Shown: positions 41,728 through 50,995, numbered from the stretch's first letter. The stretch: DNA of 64,000 bases from Thermodesulfovibrionia bacterium (GCA_020053105.1 JAGVNU010000085.1:62001-126000); one strand, 5' to 3'. The notes: a model not told the origin generated them from the letters alone. Numbers and translations are program-made.

Positions 41728-43597
41728 CCGGGACACTGAAATAGAAGACCGACCCTTTCCCAGGTTCGGATTCTACCCAGATACGTCCGCTGTGCCGCTC
41801 AACAATCTTCTTGCAGGTTGCCAGACCGATGCCGGTGCCCTGATAACTTTCACTGCGGTAACGGTGAAAGATATCAAAAACCTTCCCGATCTCTTCCGCC
41901 GGGATGCCGATGCCGTTGTCGCGGATGGAAAAGACCCAATCTTTTCCTGTCCCGGCGGCAGATACTTTGATAAGGGGTTTCTCTTTTCCTCTGAATTTGA
42001 TGGCGTTCCCTATCAGGTTTTGAAATAACTGGATTATCTGAACAGGGTCTGCCGTTACCATGGGCAGGCTGTCGTGGATTATTTCCGCACCGCTTGCTTC
42101 TACATCTACCTTAAGGTTTTTGATGGCGGCGCTCAATGACTTGGAACAGTCCACCTCCTCGAACGGTTTCCCCTGGCTCCCCACGCGCGCGTAAGCGAGG
42201 ATCGCGCTGATAAGTTTCTCCATGCGTATCGAGCTTTTTATCGCATCGGAAATAAACCTGTCGGCCTCGGCATCAAGTTTCCCTTTGTATCGCCTCTCGT
42301 AAAGCTTCAAATTGCTCCCGACGGCCAGAAGGGGGGCCTTTAGGTCATGTGAGGCCGAGTAGGCAAAGTGCTCGAGCTCTTCATTCGAACGCTTCAATTC
42401 TTCCATGGCAGTTGCCAGCCTGCCTGCCATATCATTAAAGCTGTTTGCCAGCATACGCATCTCGTCCGTTGCCTTCAGTGAGACCTTTGCCTGGAGGTCT
42501 CCGCTTCCCATCTGTTGTGATGCGCGAATAAGACTTGAAAGGGAGTCCATCACCGACAAATAATTGCCTGCAAAAAGATAGGACATTATCAGCAGCATCA
42601 GAGCGGCAAAATATCCGATAAAAGTTCTTTTCCTTGTGAGACTTTCTATGCGGTTTTGCAGGACTTCCTCCAGGGAGGATGTTACCGTGGTGTGGAAGGC
42701 ATTGATTGCATTGCCTGCCCTGGTAAAGGCGTCAAAATATTCCTCCGGCCTGATGCCGACTTCCGCAGGATTGATGACACGCCCTTCGAGTATCTTCAGG
42801 GCGCTGCTGATGGAGTCGTTACTATTTTGGAGATGCATTTGGATTTTCTGTTTAAGGGCCGGGTCTGTTTTGAAGACCTTCTCCATGTTGTCGTTGATTT
42901 TTTCCACAGCGGATTTGACCAGACCTGATAAAACGATCAAATGGGTTTTTTCCGCAGTCGTTATTTCTCCGGGCAGCATTATAGCGCTCATTCCCAAACC
43001 GCGGATCAAGCCCGTGTATTCGGCATTCACCGGCAGTTTGTTTATCGCGGTGTCCGCCAGGTAAAAGCCGCCTATTTCACGGTCCAGCGTCAGATTCGAC
43101 ATGTCTGCAATGCTCACCATAAATGAAAGGGCATCATTAATGAGCGACGTGTGCATATCAAAGCTTTCTTTAGTATTGGGTATGCCGGATGCAAGTGACC
43201 TGACGGCGTCCCATTTTTCTTTCATGGCCACCCACTCGGCTGATATGGTGATTTTCTTTCCATGTTCTTTATCGAGCGCATCTATTGCCCTGATGTCGCT
43301 CTCTATGCGGGATTGTATATCGAGGAGTTTTGCCCTGAAAGAATCGCCGCCTTCAAAGACGGCGCCTGCTAATACGCGGTGCTGCTGGACATCCTGGAAA
43401 AATCTCATGACTGCGTGCTCGAATTCCAGGCCGAGCCGTTCTTTTTTTGCGATAGACACGTCATTGTTTATTTCACTGATGAGCAGATATAAAAAGAAAA
43501 GGACCGGCAGGGAAAATAAGAACGCTATCAGGGCAAACTTCTGCGGATACCTGAGGCGGTTCATCAACAGAACAACAGGCTCAAAGATTTTTCTCAT
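41705..43597 (-). CDS. Sensor histidine kinase with periplasmic helical sensor
   Basis: 630 aa. TM1 is at about residues 20-40, followed by a roughly 290-residue helical periplasmic region, TM2 near 333-352, and HAMP (about 353-405: LSSLIRASQQMGSGDLQAKVSLKATDEMRMLANSFNDMAGRL). The HisKA motif is LEHFAYSASHDLKAPLLAVGSNL, and the HATPase motifs are FQNLIGNAIKFRG, FSIRDNGIGIP and GTGIGLATCKKIVERHSG. The N-terminal part (RFFQDVQQHRVLAGAVFEGG) resembles nitrate/nitrite-sensing NIT domains, but that is weak. No response regulator is adjacent, so it is an orphan. Confidence 0.9.
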   Translation of the reverse strand: MRKIFEPVVLLMNRLRYPQKFALIAFLFSLPVLFFLYLLISEINNDVSIAKKERLGLEFEHAVMRFFQDVQQHRVLAGAVFEGGDSFRAKLLDIQSRIESDIRAIDALDKEHGKKITISAEWVAMKEKWDAVRSLASGIPNTKESFDMHTSLINDALSFMVSIADMSNLTLDREIGGFYLADTAINKLPVNAEYTGLIRGLGMSAIMLPGEITTAEKTHLIVLSGLVKSAVEKINDNMEKVFKTDPALKQKIQMHLQNSNDSISSALKILEGRVINPAEVGIRPEEYFDAFTRAGNAINAFHTTVTSSLEEVLQNRIESLTRKRTFIGYFAALMLLIMSYLFAGNYLSVMDSLSSLIRASQQMGSGDLQAKVSLKATDEMRMLANSFNDMAGRLATAMEELKRSNEELEHFAYSASHDLKAPLLAVGSNLKLYERRYKGKLDAEADRFISDAIKSSIRMEKLISAILAYARVGSQGKPFEEVDCSKSLSAAIKNLKVDVEASGAEIIHDSLPMVTADPVQIIQLFQNLIGNAIKFRGKEKPLIKVSAAGTGKDWVFSIRDNGIGIPAEEIGKVFDIFHRYRSESYQGTGIGLATCKKIVERHSGRIWVESEPGKGSVFYFSVPAGKAKTD

Positions 43598-43751
43598 CTC
43601 AAATCAAATCCCATATTTAAGTTATATCAGTGTTTCTCCAATATAATTAACGGTAGCGGTATTTAATATGAACTGTATCATAAAAAGGTTGGTGACGATA
43701 GAGGGTCTGTCACAATTGAAATCGATAGAATTCGACGTTTCGGACCAGGGG

Positions 43752-43779
43752 TTGACAATAAAGTAAATGGTGCTATGAT
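43752..43779 (+). promoter_or_regulatory. Sigma-70 promoter for the PRC-barrel gene
   Basis: TTGACA at 43752-43757 and TATGAT at 43774-43779, spacer 16 nt, with GGTGCTATGATT identical to the HiPIP gene promoter. The remaining 150 nt to the start codon form an untranslated leader with no clear structure. The 43598-43751 part of this gap should hold the divergent kinase promoter, which I cannot identify. Confidence 0.75.
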
Positions 43780-43941
43780 TTTTCTTACGATATTGCAGGA
43801 AGCAGTAAGGATATCCTAATCGGTCGCATATCGGAAACGATCAGAACCTGAGCGTAAACATCATTTATGAAAGGGGGGAGTTTTACATTAGTACAGTAGT
43901 TAGTGTAAACCTGAAACCATGAAAAAAATGAGGAGGACAAA

Positions 43942-44442
43942 ATGAAGAGAATTATAGTTATGCTTGCAATAAGCATCGTGGCATTGACCCTTGCCGTATC
44001 AGGCGCTTATGCCGGAGAGATGAAGAGCACAAGCTCGGATATCATGAAGGGCAGCAAACTGATAGGCGCTGCTGTTGAAAACAACCAGGGGGAAAAGCTC
44101 GGCAAGATAAGTGACCTTGTATACGATGCACGTGAAAACAGGCTCACATTCGCTATACTTTCTCACGGGGGAGTTCTGGGAGTCGGAGACAAATTAATCC
44201 CGGTGCCTATTTCCGCCCTGACGTTCAGAAGTGAAGATACTGCGGTCCTGGACATCACCAAGGAAAAACTGGCGACGGCCCCGAGTTTTGAAAAAAGCAA
44301 GTGGCCTGACATGGCCAACCGCCAATGGATAGACGATACGCATAGATACTTCGGCGTCAGCCCCAAGTGGGAGCATAAAGGAGAGATGAAGGAAGAGATG
44401 AAAAAAGAAGGTGAGAAAGAAAAAGGGAAATACGGTTACTGA
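43942..44442 (+). CDS. Periplasmic PRC-barrel domain protein
   Basis: 166 aa with a signal peptide (cleavage near GAYA-GEMK, residue 24). The PRC-barrel domain covers about residues 33-110 (GSKLIGAAVENNQGEKLGKISDLVYDARENRLTFAILSHGGVLGVGDKLIPVPISAL). The C-terminal 30 residues are a Lys/Glu-rich tail. PRC-barrel proteins bind partners or ligands in varied settings, and secreted versions are often stress-induced. It is monocistronic: strong promoter upstream, GAGGAGG binding site, hairpin terminator downstream. Confidence 0.88.
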   Translation: MKRIIVMLAISIVALTLAVSGAYAGEMKSTSSDIMKGSKLIGAAVENNQGEKLGKISDLVYDARENRLTFAILSHGGVLGVGDKLIPVPISALTFRSEDTAVLDITKEKLATAPSFEKSKWPDMANRQWIDDTHRYFGVSPKWEHKGEMKEEMKKEGEKEKGKYGY

Positions 44443-44459
44443 GCTGTACTTCTTTAGTC

Positions 44460-44488
44460 AGGCAGCCGGAGATCAGCTCCGGCTGCCT
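44460..44488 (+). terminator. Rho-independent terminator after the PRC-barrel gene
   Basis: AGGCAGCCGGAG (44460-44471) pairs perfectly with CTCCGGCTGCCT (44477-44488) around a 5-nt loop, followed by TT and a pyrimidine-rich stretch. It begins 18 nt after the stop codon. Confidence 0.85.
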
Positions 44489-44619
44489 TTCACTTCTCCT
44501 CGCGTTATAAAAAGCATATCATCAAACTTTTGAACGTTTATGGCATATCTTTCCATCAGCAGTATTATTGACCCTGAAAAGAATTTCCCGAAGCACTTCT
44601 GCGGAGTAGTTTATTTACC

Positions 44620-44647
44620 TTGACAAGAACTTTATTTGGGATAAACT
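44620..44647 (+). promoter_or_regulatory. Possible sigma-70 promoter for glgX
   Basis: TTGACA at 44620-44625 and TAAACT at 44642-44647 with a 16-nt spacer. The -35 box is perfect, the -10 box matches 4 of 6. It lies 60 nt before the GTG start. Confidence 0.45.
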
Positions 44648-44706
44648 GGAAATAACGGACTTCTTGCAACCCTGTTAATTTGGTAATGTGATAGAGGAGG
44701 TATCGC

Positions 44707-46833
44707 GTGCGGAAGATATTGCCCGGAAAACCCTATCCACTTGGAGCAACATGGGACGGAAGCGGCGTCAATTTCGCAATCTTCTCAGAGAATGCAGACC
44801 GGGTCAAGCTTTGTTTATTTGATTCAGATGGTCAAGAGACTTCACAAATCGACATGCCGGAGCATACTGATCTCATCTGGCACGTATATCTGGAGGACGT
44901 GAAGGCCGGCCATTTTTATGGATACCGGGTGCAGGGCCCTTATGAGCCGGAGAAGGGACACAGGTTTAATGAGTACAAGCTGTTGCTGGACCCGTATGCA
45001 AAGATAATTGCCGGGACAATCCAGTGGAACGATGCGCTGTTCGGATACACCATCGGACATCCTGATGCTGACCTGTCAAAAGATACTCGCGACAGCGCCC
45101 CGTATATGCCTAAATGTGTTGTGGCAGATACTGCCTTTAACTGGGAAAATGACACTCATCCCCGCACCCCCTGGCACAAGACGCTGATATATGAGCTCCA
45201 TGTCAAGGGATTCACCGCCCGTCACCCCGGGGTACCGCCCGAACTCAGAGGGACATATGCGGGCCTGGCATCAACGCCGGTAATTGAGCATCTTCGATCT
45301 CTAGGCATTACGGCTGTTGAGCTAATGCCGGTGCACAGTTATGTTGCCGACAGGCATCTGGTAGAGAGGGGACTGACTAATTACTGGGGTTACAATTCCA
45401 TAGGTTTTTTCTCCCCTGATGCGCGATATTGCAGGAGCGGAGCGTACGGCGGACAGGCCGGAGAATTTAAAGATATGGTCAAGACATTTCACCGGGCGGG
45501 CATCGAGGTGATACTGGATGTCGTTTACAACCATACCGCCGAAGGAAACCACCTTGGTCCCACGCTTTGTTTTCGGGGTATAGATAATGCCGCCTATTAT
45601 CGGATGGAGCCGGACAAGCTGCGATACTATACCGATTATACCGGGACCGGCAATACGCTCAATATGACTAACGCCAGATCAATACAGCTCATCATGGACA
45701 GCCTCCGTTACTGGGTAGAGGAAATGCATGTAGACGGATTCAGATTTGATCTTGCCGCAGCGCTTGCACGGGAGCTGCACGAGGTAGACCGCCTGGCCGC
45801 TTTCTTTGATGTTATACATCAGGACCCGGTCGTCTCACAAGCCAAACTGATTGCCGAACCATGGGACCTCGGGCCCGGAGGGTACCAGGTCGGCAACTTC
45901 CCGGTGCTCTGGACAGAGTGGAACGGGAGATACCGCGACACGGTCAGACGCTTCTGGCGGGGCGACGAAGGACAGGTCGGGGACATGGCCTATAGACTTA
46001 CAGGCAGCAGCGATCTTTATGAAAAAGGGGGCCGCAGGCCTTACGCAAGTATCAACTTCATCACCGCCCATGACGGGTTCACTCTTCAGGACCTGGTCTC
46101 GTACAACCAGAAACATAATGAAGCTAATCTTGAAGTAAGCGGCATGGATGATAACCTCAGCTGGAACTGCGGCGCTGAAGGAAAGACAGAAGATCCGGAT
46201 ATCCTGATGCTGCGTGAACGCCAGAAGAGAAATTTTCTGGCGACCTTAATGTTTTCTCAGGGAGTGCCTATGCTCATAGGAGGAGATGAACTTGGACGGA
46301 CCCAAATGGGGAACAACAATGCCTACTGCCAGGACAATGAGATTTCCTGGCTGGACTGGGAGCTTGACGGTCCACGGAACGCGCTGCTTGAATTCACCCG
46401 GTTTCTGAGCAGGCTGCGATTTGAACAGCCGGTTTTGCACAGAAGTCATTTTTTCCAGGGGCGGAATATCCGGGGATCTGATGTCAAAGATTTAATGTGG
46501 TTCCGGCCCGACGGGGAAGAGATGTCTGATGAAAATTGGAAAGTTAACGGAATCCGCTGCTTTGGTCTACGCATGGATGGGAATGCCATAGAAGAAAAAG
46601 ATGATCAGGGGAACAGAATTACAGGCGACGCCCTGCTGGTCCTGTTGAATGCCTATCATGAGACTGTGTCATTCGTATTGCCCGGCGGCGGGAACGGACA
46701 AGTCTGGAAACATGTGCTGGATACAAGAGATGCGGTATTTAATGCGCAGAATATAACTTTTGCAGGCGGAGATTCATATAATCTTGAGGCCCGCTCTGTT
46801 GTGCTTTTATGCGAAAGGACAAAGAGCGGATAA
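44707..46833 (+). CDS. glgX: Glycogen debranching enzyme GlgX
   Basis: 708 aa, GTG start behind GAGGAGG. The N-terminal CBM48/isoamylase domain is PLGATWDGSGVNFAIFSENADRVKLCLFD; the GH13 catalytic barrel follows, with the nucleophile Asp in DGFRFDLAAAL (about residue 347), the acid Glu in IAEPWDLGPGGYQVG (about 384) and NFITAHDGFTLQDLVSYN supplying the transition-state Asp. The LIGGDELGRTQMGNNNAYCQDNEISW segment is typical of GlgX. It removes alpha-1,6 branches of glycogen limit dextrins. No other glycogen gene is in the window. Signal-free, cytoplasmic. Confidence 0.95.
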   Translation: MRKILPGKPYPLGATWDGSGVNFAIFSENADRVKLCLFDSDGQETSQIDMPEHTDLIWHVYLEDVKAGHFYGYRVQGPYEPEKGHRFNEYKLLLDPYAKIIAGTIQWNDALFGYTIGHPDADLSKDTRDSAPYMPKCVVADTAFNWENDTHPRTPWHKTLIYELHVKGFTARHPGVPPELRGTYAGLASTPVIEHLRSLGITAVELMPVHSYVADRHLVERGLTNYWGYNSIGFFSPDARYCRSGAYGGQAGEFKDMVKTFHRAGIEVILDVVYNHTAEGNHLGPTLCFRGIDNAAYYRMEPDKLRYYTDYTGTGNTLNMTNARSIQLIMDSLRYWVEEMHVDGFRFDLAAALARELHEVDRLAAFFDVIHQDPVVSQAKLIAEPWDLGPGGYQVGNFPVLWTEWNGRYRDTVRRFWRGDEGQVGDMAYRLTGSSDLYEKGGRRPYASINFITAHDGFTLQDLVSYNQKHNEANLEVSGMDDNLSWNCGAEGKTEDPDILMLRERQKRNFLATLMFSQGVPMLIGGDELGRTQMGNNNAYCQDNEISWLDWELDGPRNALLEFTRFLSRLRFEQPVLHRSHFFQGRNIRGSDVKDLMWFRPDGEEMSDENWKVNGIRCFGLRMDGNAIEEKDDQGNRITGDALLVLLNAYHETVSFVLPGGGNGQVWKHVLDTRDAVFNAQNITFAGGDSYNLEARSVVLLCERTKSG

Positions 46834-46853
46834 AATTGGTCCCCTGATAATAA

Positions 46854-47618
46854 ATGTTTTCCTTTTCTGACAGGACACTCCGGGCACTTTCAATATTAAT
46901 TATTCTTCTTATGTTCTGCGTGCAGATCGGATGCGCGACCACCGCAAAAAAAGTCGATACGAAACAGGAATCGGCCACAGATGACGACATACCCGTGACA
47001 GTGGTGAGCTACCCTGATTACAACGACCCCCTGATCCATATCAACCGTGCTGTTTTTATGTTTAACCACGCCGCAAACGTGTCACTGCTGATTCCCGTCA
47101 GCAAGGCATATCTTAAGGTGGTGCCTAAGTCTGTTCACGAGGCCATAAGCCGTTTTTTTGCCAATATCAAAACTCCCGTATATTTTTTCAATCATCTGGT
47201 TCAATTAAAACCGCGAGCGATGGGGACCGATTTAGCGCGCTTCGGGATCAATTCAACGATTGGAGTATTGGGCCTTTTTGATCCTGCTGGGTCCGAATTC
47301 AAGATTCAAAAAGATGAAACATCTTTTGAAGATACCCTCGCGCATTACGGGGCAGGTTACGGCTTTTACATTGTGCTTCCGCTCCTGGGACCTTCTGATG
47401 TACGTGACAGCCTGTCGCTGGCAGTGGACCATTATTTAAACCCGATCACCTACCTGGATGCGTCTATGTACCCCGCCTACATACAGGTCTATGACAGCTT
47501 TCACGAGTACACACTGACAGCGGAAGACTACGAAGTCCTTTATAAAAAAACCGACGAACCCTATATTTTTTTCAGAAACCTCTATCTCCAGGGCGTTCAG
47601 CGAAATGCAGATTATTAG
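46854..47618 (+). CDS. mlaA: Outer-membrane lipid asymmetry lipoprotein MlaA (VacJ)
   Basis: 254 aa. The lipobox is QIGC (Cys27). The MlaA body shows YPDYNDPLIHINRAVFMFNHAANV, KVVPKSVHEAISRFFANIKTPVYFFNHLVQLKPRAMGTDLARFGINSTIGVLGLFDPA, then EDTLAHYGAGYGFYIVLPLLGPSDVRDSLSLAVDHYLNP. It removes phospholipids from the outer leaflet. It overlaps the next gene by 14 nt, tying it to an RND exporter instead of the usual MlaFEDB ABC system, none of which is visible here. Confidence 0.93.
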   Translation: MFSFSDRTLRALSILIILLMFCVQIGCATTAKKVDTKQESATDDDIPVTVVSYPDYNDPLIHINRAVFMFNHAANVSLLIPVSKAYLKVVPKSVHEAISRFFANIKTPVYFFNHLVQLKPRAMGTDLARFGINSTIGVLGLFDPAGSEFKIQKDETSFEDTLAHYGAGYGFYIVLPLLGPSDVRDSLSLAVDHYLNPITYLDASMYPAYIQVYDSFHEYTLTAEDYEVLYKKTDEPYIFFRNLYLQGVQRNADY

Positions 47619-50016
47619 ACGCTTGACGCAGTCTTTTCTCAACTTCATCATCACACATCCGAAAAGCGTTTTGTCCGTGTTTATATTCTTCACTATCGCG
47701 TTGGGGTTGCAGATCAGCCATTTTAAAATAGACGCCTCACCCGATACCCTCCTGATGCGGGACAATATTCATTATATACAGACGCAGGTGACGGAGCGGC
47801 GGTTTTCTTCTCCCGAGTTCCTGCTAATCGCTTATAAGCCCAGGCAGGGGAGTATTTTTTCCCCCCGGACTTTAGACACCTTAAAGGCACTTTCAGCGAG
47901 GATAAAACGGATCGACCGCGTTGAAACAGTCCGGTCCATTCTTAACGTTCCGGTCCTTATTCAGACTGATACCAAAATTTCACGGGACGTGGACCTTTCA
48001 AAAACCAGCATTGAACACAATCACTATGACACCGGTTTGATAAAGAAGGAATTCACAAGACACCCCGTTTATGAAAATCTGCTGGTCAACGAGACCCATA
48101 ACGCGACCGCAGTGCAGGTCGTATTCAGTAGTGACAAAGAGCTGGAAGAGATTGAAAACAGGATACTTGATCTTCAAAAAAAATCGCTTGATGAAGAGGG
48201 ATTGTCCGATTCGGATGAAGAGAATCTGACCCGTCTCAAAAAGCAGGCGGAGCCCCTCAAGCTCAAGCTGGAATCACTGCGGAACGCGGAGATAGAAACA
48301 ATTAAAGGCATCATTAAAGACTACGAAGCCGACGCTGATATTTACATCGGCGGGATTCATGCCCTTGCCTATGAACTGATACGCATTATCAAGCATGATT
48401 TAATCGTTTTCGGTATCGGCATAACGGCCATTATGTGTCTGGTCCTGTTTATCATCTTCAGGAAAATCCAGTGGGTGCTTATCCCGGTCCTCTGCTGCGC
48501 GTGCAGTGTCACCATAACGATGGGGCTCTTCGCGTTACTGGGATTAAAGACGACCGTCATTTCGTCTAATTTCATCACACTTCAGCTTATATTGAATCTG
48601 GCCCTCGTGATCCACCTGATCGTGCAATACCGTGAATACAACGCTCAATATCCCGATCTGGACCAGAATGAGCTGGTCAAAAAAACCTTGTTCAATAAAA
48701 TCACCCCGACTTTTTACGCGGGAATTACCAATGCGGTCGGGTTCGGCTCACTCATTTTGAGCAATATTCAGCCGGTGATTTCATTCGGGTGGATGATGAC
48801 GATAGCCATGTTCATGTCTATCATGGTCAGCCTGATATTGTTCCCTGCCGTAGTAGCGCTGTTTAAAAAAGAACCGGCAGCCGGGGAGCAGGTATTTTCA
48901 CGCCTTATCATGCGGTTTTTTTCATGGCCGGCGCTTCAGCGCCCCTACCTGGTCTTCATCGCTGGTGTATGCCTGTTGGCGGTGAGCGCGGCTGGTCTTT
49001 TCAGGCTCAATGTGGAAAACAGTTTTATAAATTATTTCAAAAAGACCACCTCAGTCAACAGGGAATTATCATACATCGACCGGGAATTCGGTGGCTCCAC
49101 TCCACTGGACGTTGTGTATACAATTGACCCGACGGACAAAGACAGGCTCCTCGTAATAACGGCTGAAACTGTCCGGATGCTGCACCGCATAGATCATTCC
49201 CTGGAGCGGCATGAAGCAGTCGGGAAGATAATGTCGCTGACCAATTTCTTCATTCTCGCCAAAGAGATCAACAAAGACAAACCGCTGACCGAGTATGAAG
49301 TGACCGCGCTGTACCGCACAATGCCCGAGTCATTCAGGTCGGACCTGATTGATACATATTATTCGCAGAAACATCAGCAGGTCAGGTTTAGCATCAGGAT
49401 CAAGGACACGACTGAAGGGTTGGACAGGGGCAAGCTCATCTCCGGGATCAAAGAAGACATGAAGGCGCTGCATATTCCTGAGGACCGTTTCATTTTGACC
49501 AATCTGTTCATCCTTTATGAGGACATCCTCGGGGAATTATTCAGGTCCCAGATTTTGACCCTGGGCAGCAGCTGCGCTATTTTAATGATACCTTTTTTTC
49601 TCCTGTTCCGTTCGCTAAAGATCGCGCTTATCGGGATCATCCCCAACATTATGTCGGTCGTCATCGTGCTGGGATTCATAGGCTGGGCCGGCATCCCCCT
49701 GGACATAATGACTATTACAATCGCGTCTATAAGCCTGGGGATCACAGTGGATGATATGTTTCATTTCATATCACGTTATCTTGATGAGCTTAAGGACAAT
49801 CCCGGAGATAAAGCGGCCCACCAGACCCTGTTCAGTGTTGGCTACGCCATGCTTTATACGGCCCTCATTACTATAATAGGATTTTTATTATTGGCGTTTT
49901 CAGATTTTGTGCCCGGGATCCTGTTCGGTCTGCTGACGGGTCTGTCCATGGTCATTACGCTTGTCACCACTTTAAGCTTGCTGCCGGCTTTGCTTGTTAA
50001 GTTTGTTAAAAAGTAG
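47605..50016 (+). CDS. MMPL/RND-family membrane transporter
   Basis: 803 aa with two repeats of six hydrophobic helices: one anchored near residue 20, a group at about 255-415, another single helix near 450, and a final group at about 650-800. Large periplasmic domains lie between. Motifs such as NLALVIHLIVQYREYN and ASISLGITVDDMFHFISRYLDEL match the sterol-sensing/MMPL transporters, including HpnN (hopanoid) relatives. The overlap with mlaA suggests lipid export or retrograde phospholipid transfer, but cargo is not evident. Confidence 0.87.
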   Translation: MQIIRRLTQSFLNFIITHPKSVLSVFIFFTIALGLQISHFKIDASPDTLLMRDNIHYIQTQVTERRFSSPEFLLIAYKPRQGSIFSPRTLDTLKALSARIKRIDRVETVRSILNVPVLIQTDTKISRDVDLSKTSIEHNHYDTGLIKKEFTRHPVYENLLVNETHNATAVQVVFSSDKELEEIENRILDLQKKSLDEEGLSDSDEENLTRLKKQAEPLKLKLESLRNAEIETIKGIIKDYEADADIYIGGIHALAYELIRIIKHDLIVFGIGITAIMCLVLFIIFRKIQWVLIPVLCCACSVTITMGLFALLGLKTTVISSNFITLQLILNLALVIHLIVQYREYNAQYPDLDQNELVKKTLFNKITPTFYAGITNAVGFGSLILSNIQPVISFGWMMTIAMFMSIMVSLILFPAVVALFKKEPAAGEQVFSRLIMRFFSWPALQRPYLVFIAGVCLLAVSAAGLFRLNVENSFINYFKKTTSVNRELSYIDREFGGSTPLDVVYTIDPTDKDRLLVITAETVRMLHRIDHSLERHEAVGKIMSLTNFFILAKEINKDKPLTEYEVTALYRTMPESFRSDLIDTYYSQKHQQVRFSIRIKDTTEGLDRGKLISGIKEDMKALHIPEDRFILTNLFILYEDILGELFRSQILTLGSSCAILMIPFFLLFRSLKIALIGIIPNIMSVVIVLGFIGWAGIPLDIMTITIASISLGITVDDMFHFISRYLDELKDNPGDKAAHQTLFSVGYAMLYTALITIIGFLLLAFSDFVPGILFGLLTGLSMVITLVTTLSLLPALLVKFVKK

Positions 50017-50158
50017 GAAGCTGAAGGGGATAAAAACTGAGCCGCGCGGGAAAATATTTCCATACCAGGAAGACCTTTCCATAAAAGCATACATGAATTC
50101 CACCTCGCTATAACGCGTTACCCTGCTGATACCGTGAGAAAGTGAGCATTGATAATTC

Positions 50159-50175
50159 AGGCATGGAGCTTGCTT
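50159..50175 (+). promoter_or_regulatory. Sigma-54-like promoter before the second fliS
   Basis: AGGCAT-GGAGC-TTGCTT matches TGGCAC-N5-TTGCW with GG and GC ten bases apart, and is nearly identical to the element at 14335-14351. Predicted start near 50185, 52 nt before the ATG. The rest of the 50017-50236 gap contains nothing else I can support. Confidence 0.5.
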
Positions 50176-50236
50176 TCCCGAAGTAATACATAACCTGATT
50201 AACATCAATATCAATAAAAAGAAGGAGGAAGGAAAC

Positions 50237-50605
50237 ATGCAGACAGCAGCTTTGAACCAGCAGCCGGAAATGAAGGTTTCAGACAGGGTGCAGATAGTCA
50301 CCATGCTTTACGACGGGGCGATTAATTTTATCAGGAAGGCGAAGGAGAAGCAGGAAGTCGGCGATACTATAGGGAAGACCCATTTCATCAGAAAGACCTC
50401 GGCGATTGTGAAGGAGCTTGCGAACTCTTTGAATATGGAAGGCGGAGAGATTGCAGTCAATCTCAGAAACCTGTATGACTTCGTGCTTGAAAGTCTTATC
50501 AAGGCAGAGATCAATAGCAACATGGACGCCCTGAATGACGCGGAAAAGGTCATGGAGATCCTGCGCGGTTCGTGGAAAGAAATGCAGGAGGCCAATCAGG
50601 TATAA
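50237..50605 (+). CDS. fliS: Flagellin export chaperone FliS, copy 2
   Basis: 122 aa with a very strong AAGGAGGAAGG site. FliS motifs are present: SDRVQIVTMLYDGAINFIRKAKEKQEVGD (about residues 15-43), AVNLRNLYDFVLESLIKAEINSNMDALNDAEKVMEILRGSWKEM. It is clearly paralogous to the copy at 13746 but is located 36 kb away, with no flagellin next to it. The sigma-54-like element upstream suggests expression with middle flagellar genes. It may serve another flagellin or a regulatory role linked to the glycosylation genes that follow. Confidence 0.9.
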   Translation: MQTAALNQQPEMKVSDRVQIVTMLYDGAINFIRKAKEKQEVGDTIGKTHFIRKTSAIVKELANSLNMEGGEIAVNLRNLYDFVLESLIKAEINSNMDALNDAEKVMEILRGSWKEMQEANQV

Positions 50606-50672
50606 GATGAACGGAGTTCCCCTCTTTATTTAAGCATCAAAATATTGACAAGGAACACGCCTTTGACATATT

Positions 50673-50711
50673 GGAAGGAATAATCTTCTAAAAAAGAAGA
50701 TTATTCCTTCC
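50673..50711. repeat. Perfect 17-bp inverted repeat in the gap after fliS2
   Basis: GGAAGGAATAATCTTCT at 50673-50689 and its exact complement at 50695-50711 flank AAAAA. No T-run follows on either strand, so it is not a typical terminator. The 50606-50995 gap holds no gene I can support; a minus-strand frame at 50701-50964 starts with TTG, has no binding site and ends inside this repeat. Confidence 0.6.
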
Positions 50712-50995
50712 GGCGTTTGAGGGCGACTGCTGTTAATGGTGTCAGAAGTGTATTTAGAAAAACAGATGCACGGTATTTCATTGAAATTAAACGAAATTGC
50801 GGTACGGTTTTCACGGGAGTGCCAATGATAAATACACAGTGATTAGTCAGGTGACGGCTATTTGTCAGACGCAGGCTGCTGAGTTTTTCGGGACCATTGC
50901 GCTTGGCATCGATATTGCTTTTTAAACTTAAAGTATTCTTTAAATTTGATAACAGATTAATCAAATCTGTAACTAATAAGGGAAGTATCAGGGAG

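Noticed and set aside
50701-50964. Minus-strand 87-codon frame between fliS2 and merR
   Set aside because: TTG start without binding site, ends inside the inverted repeat, no family resemblance, overlaps the longer merR frame.
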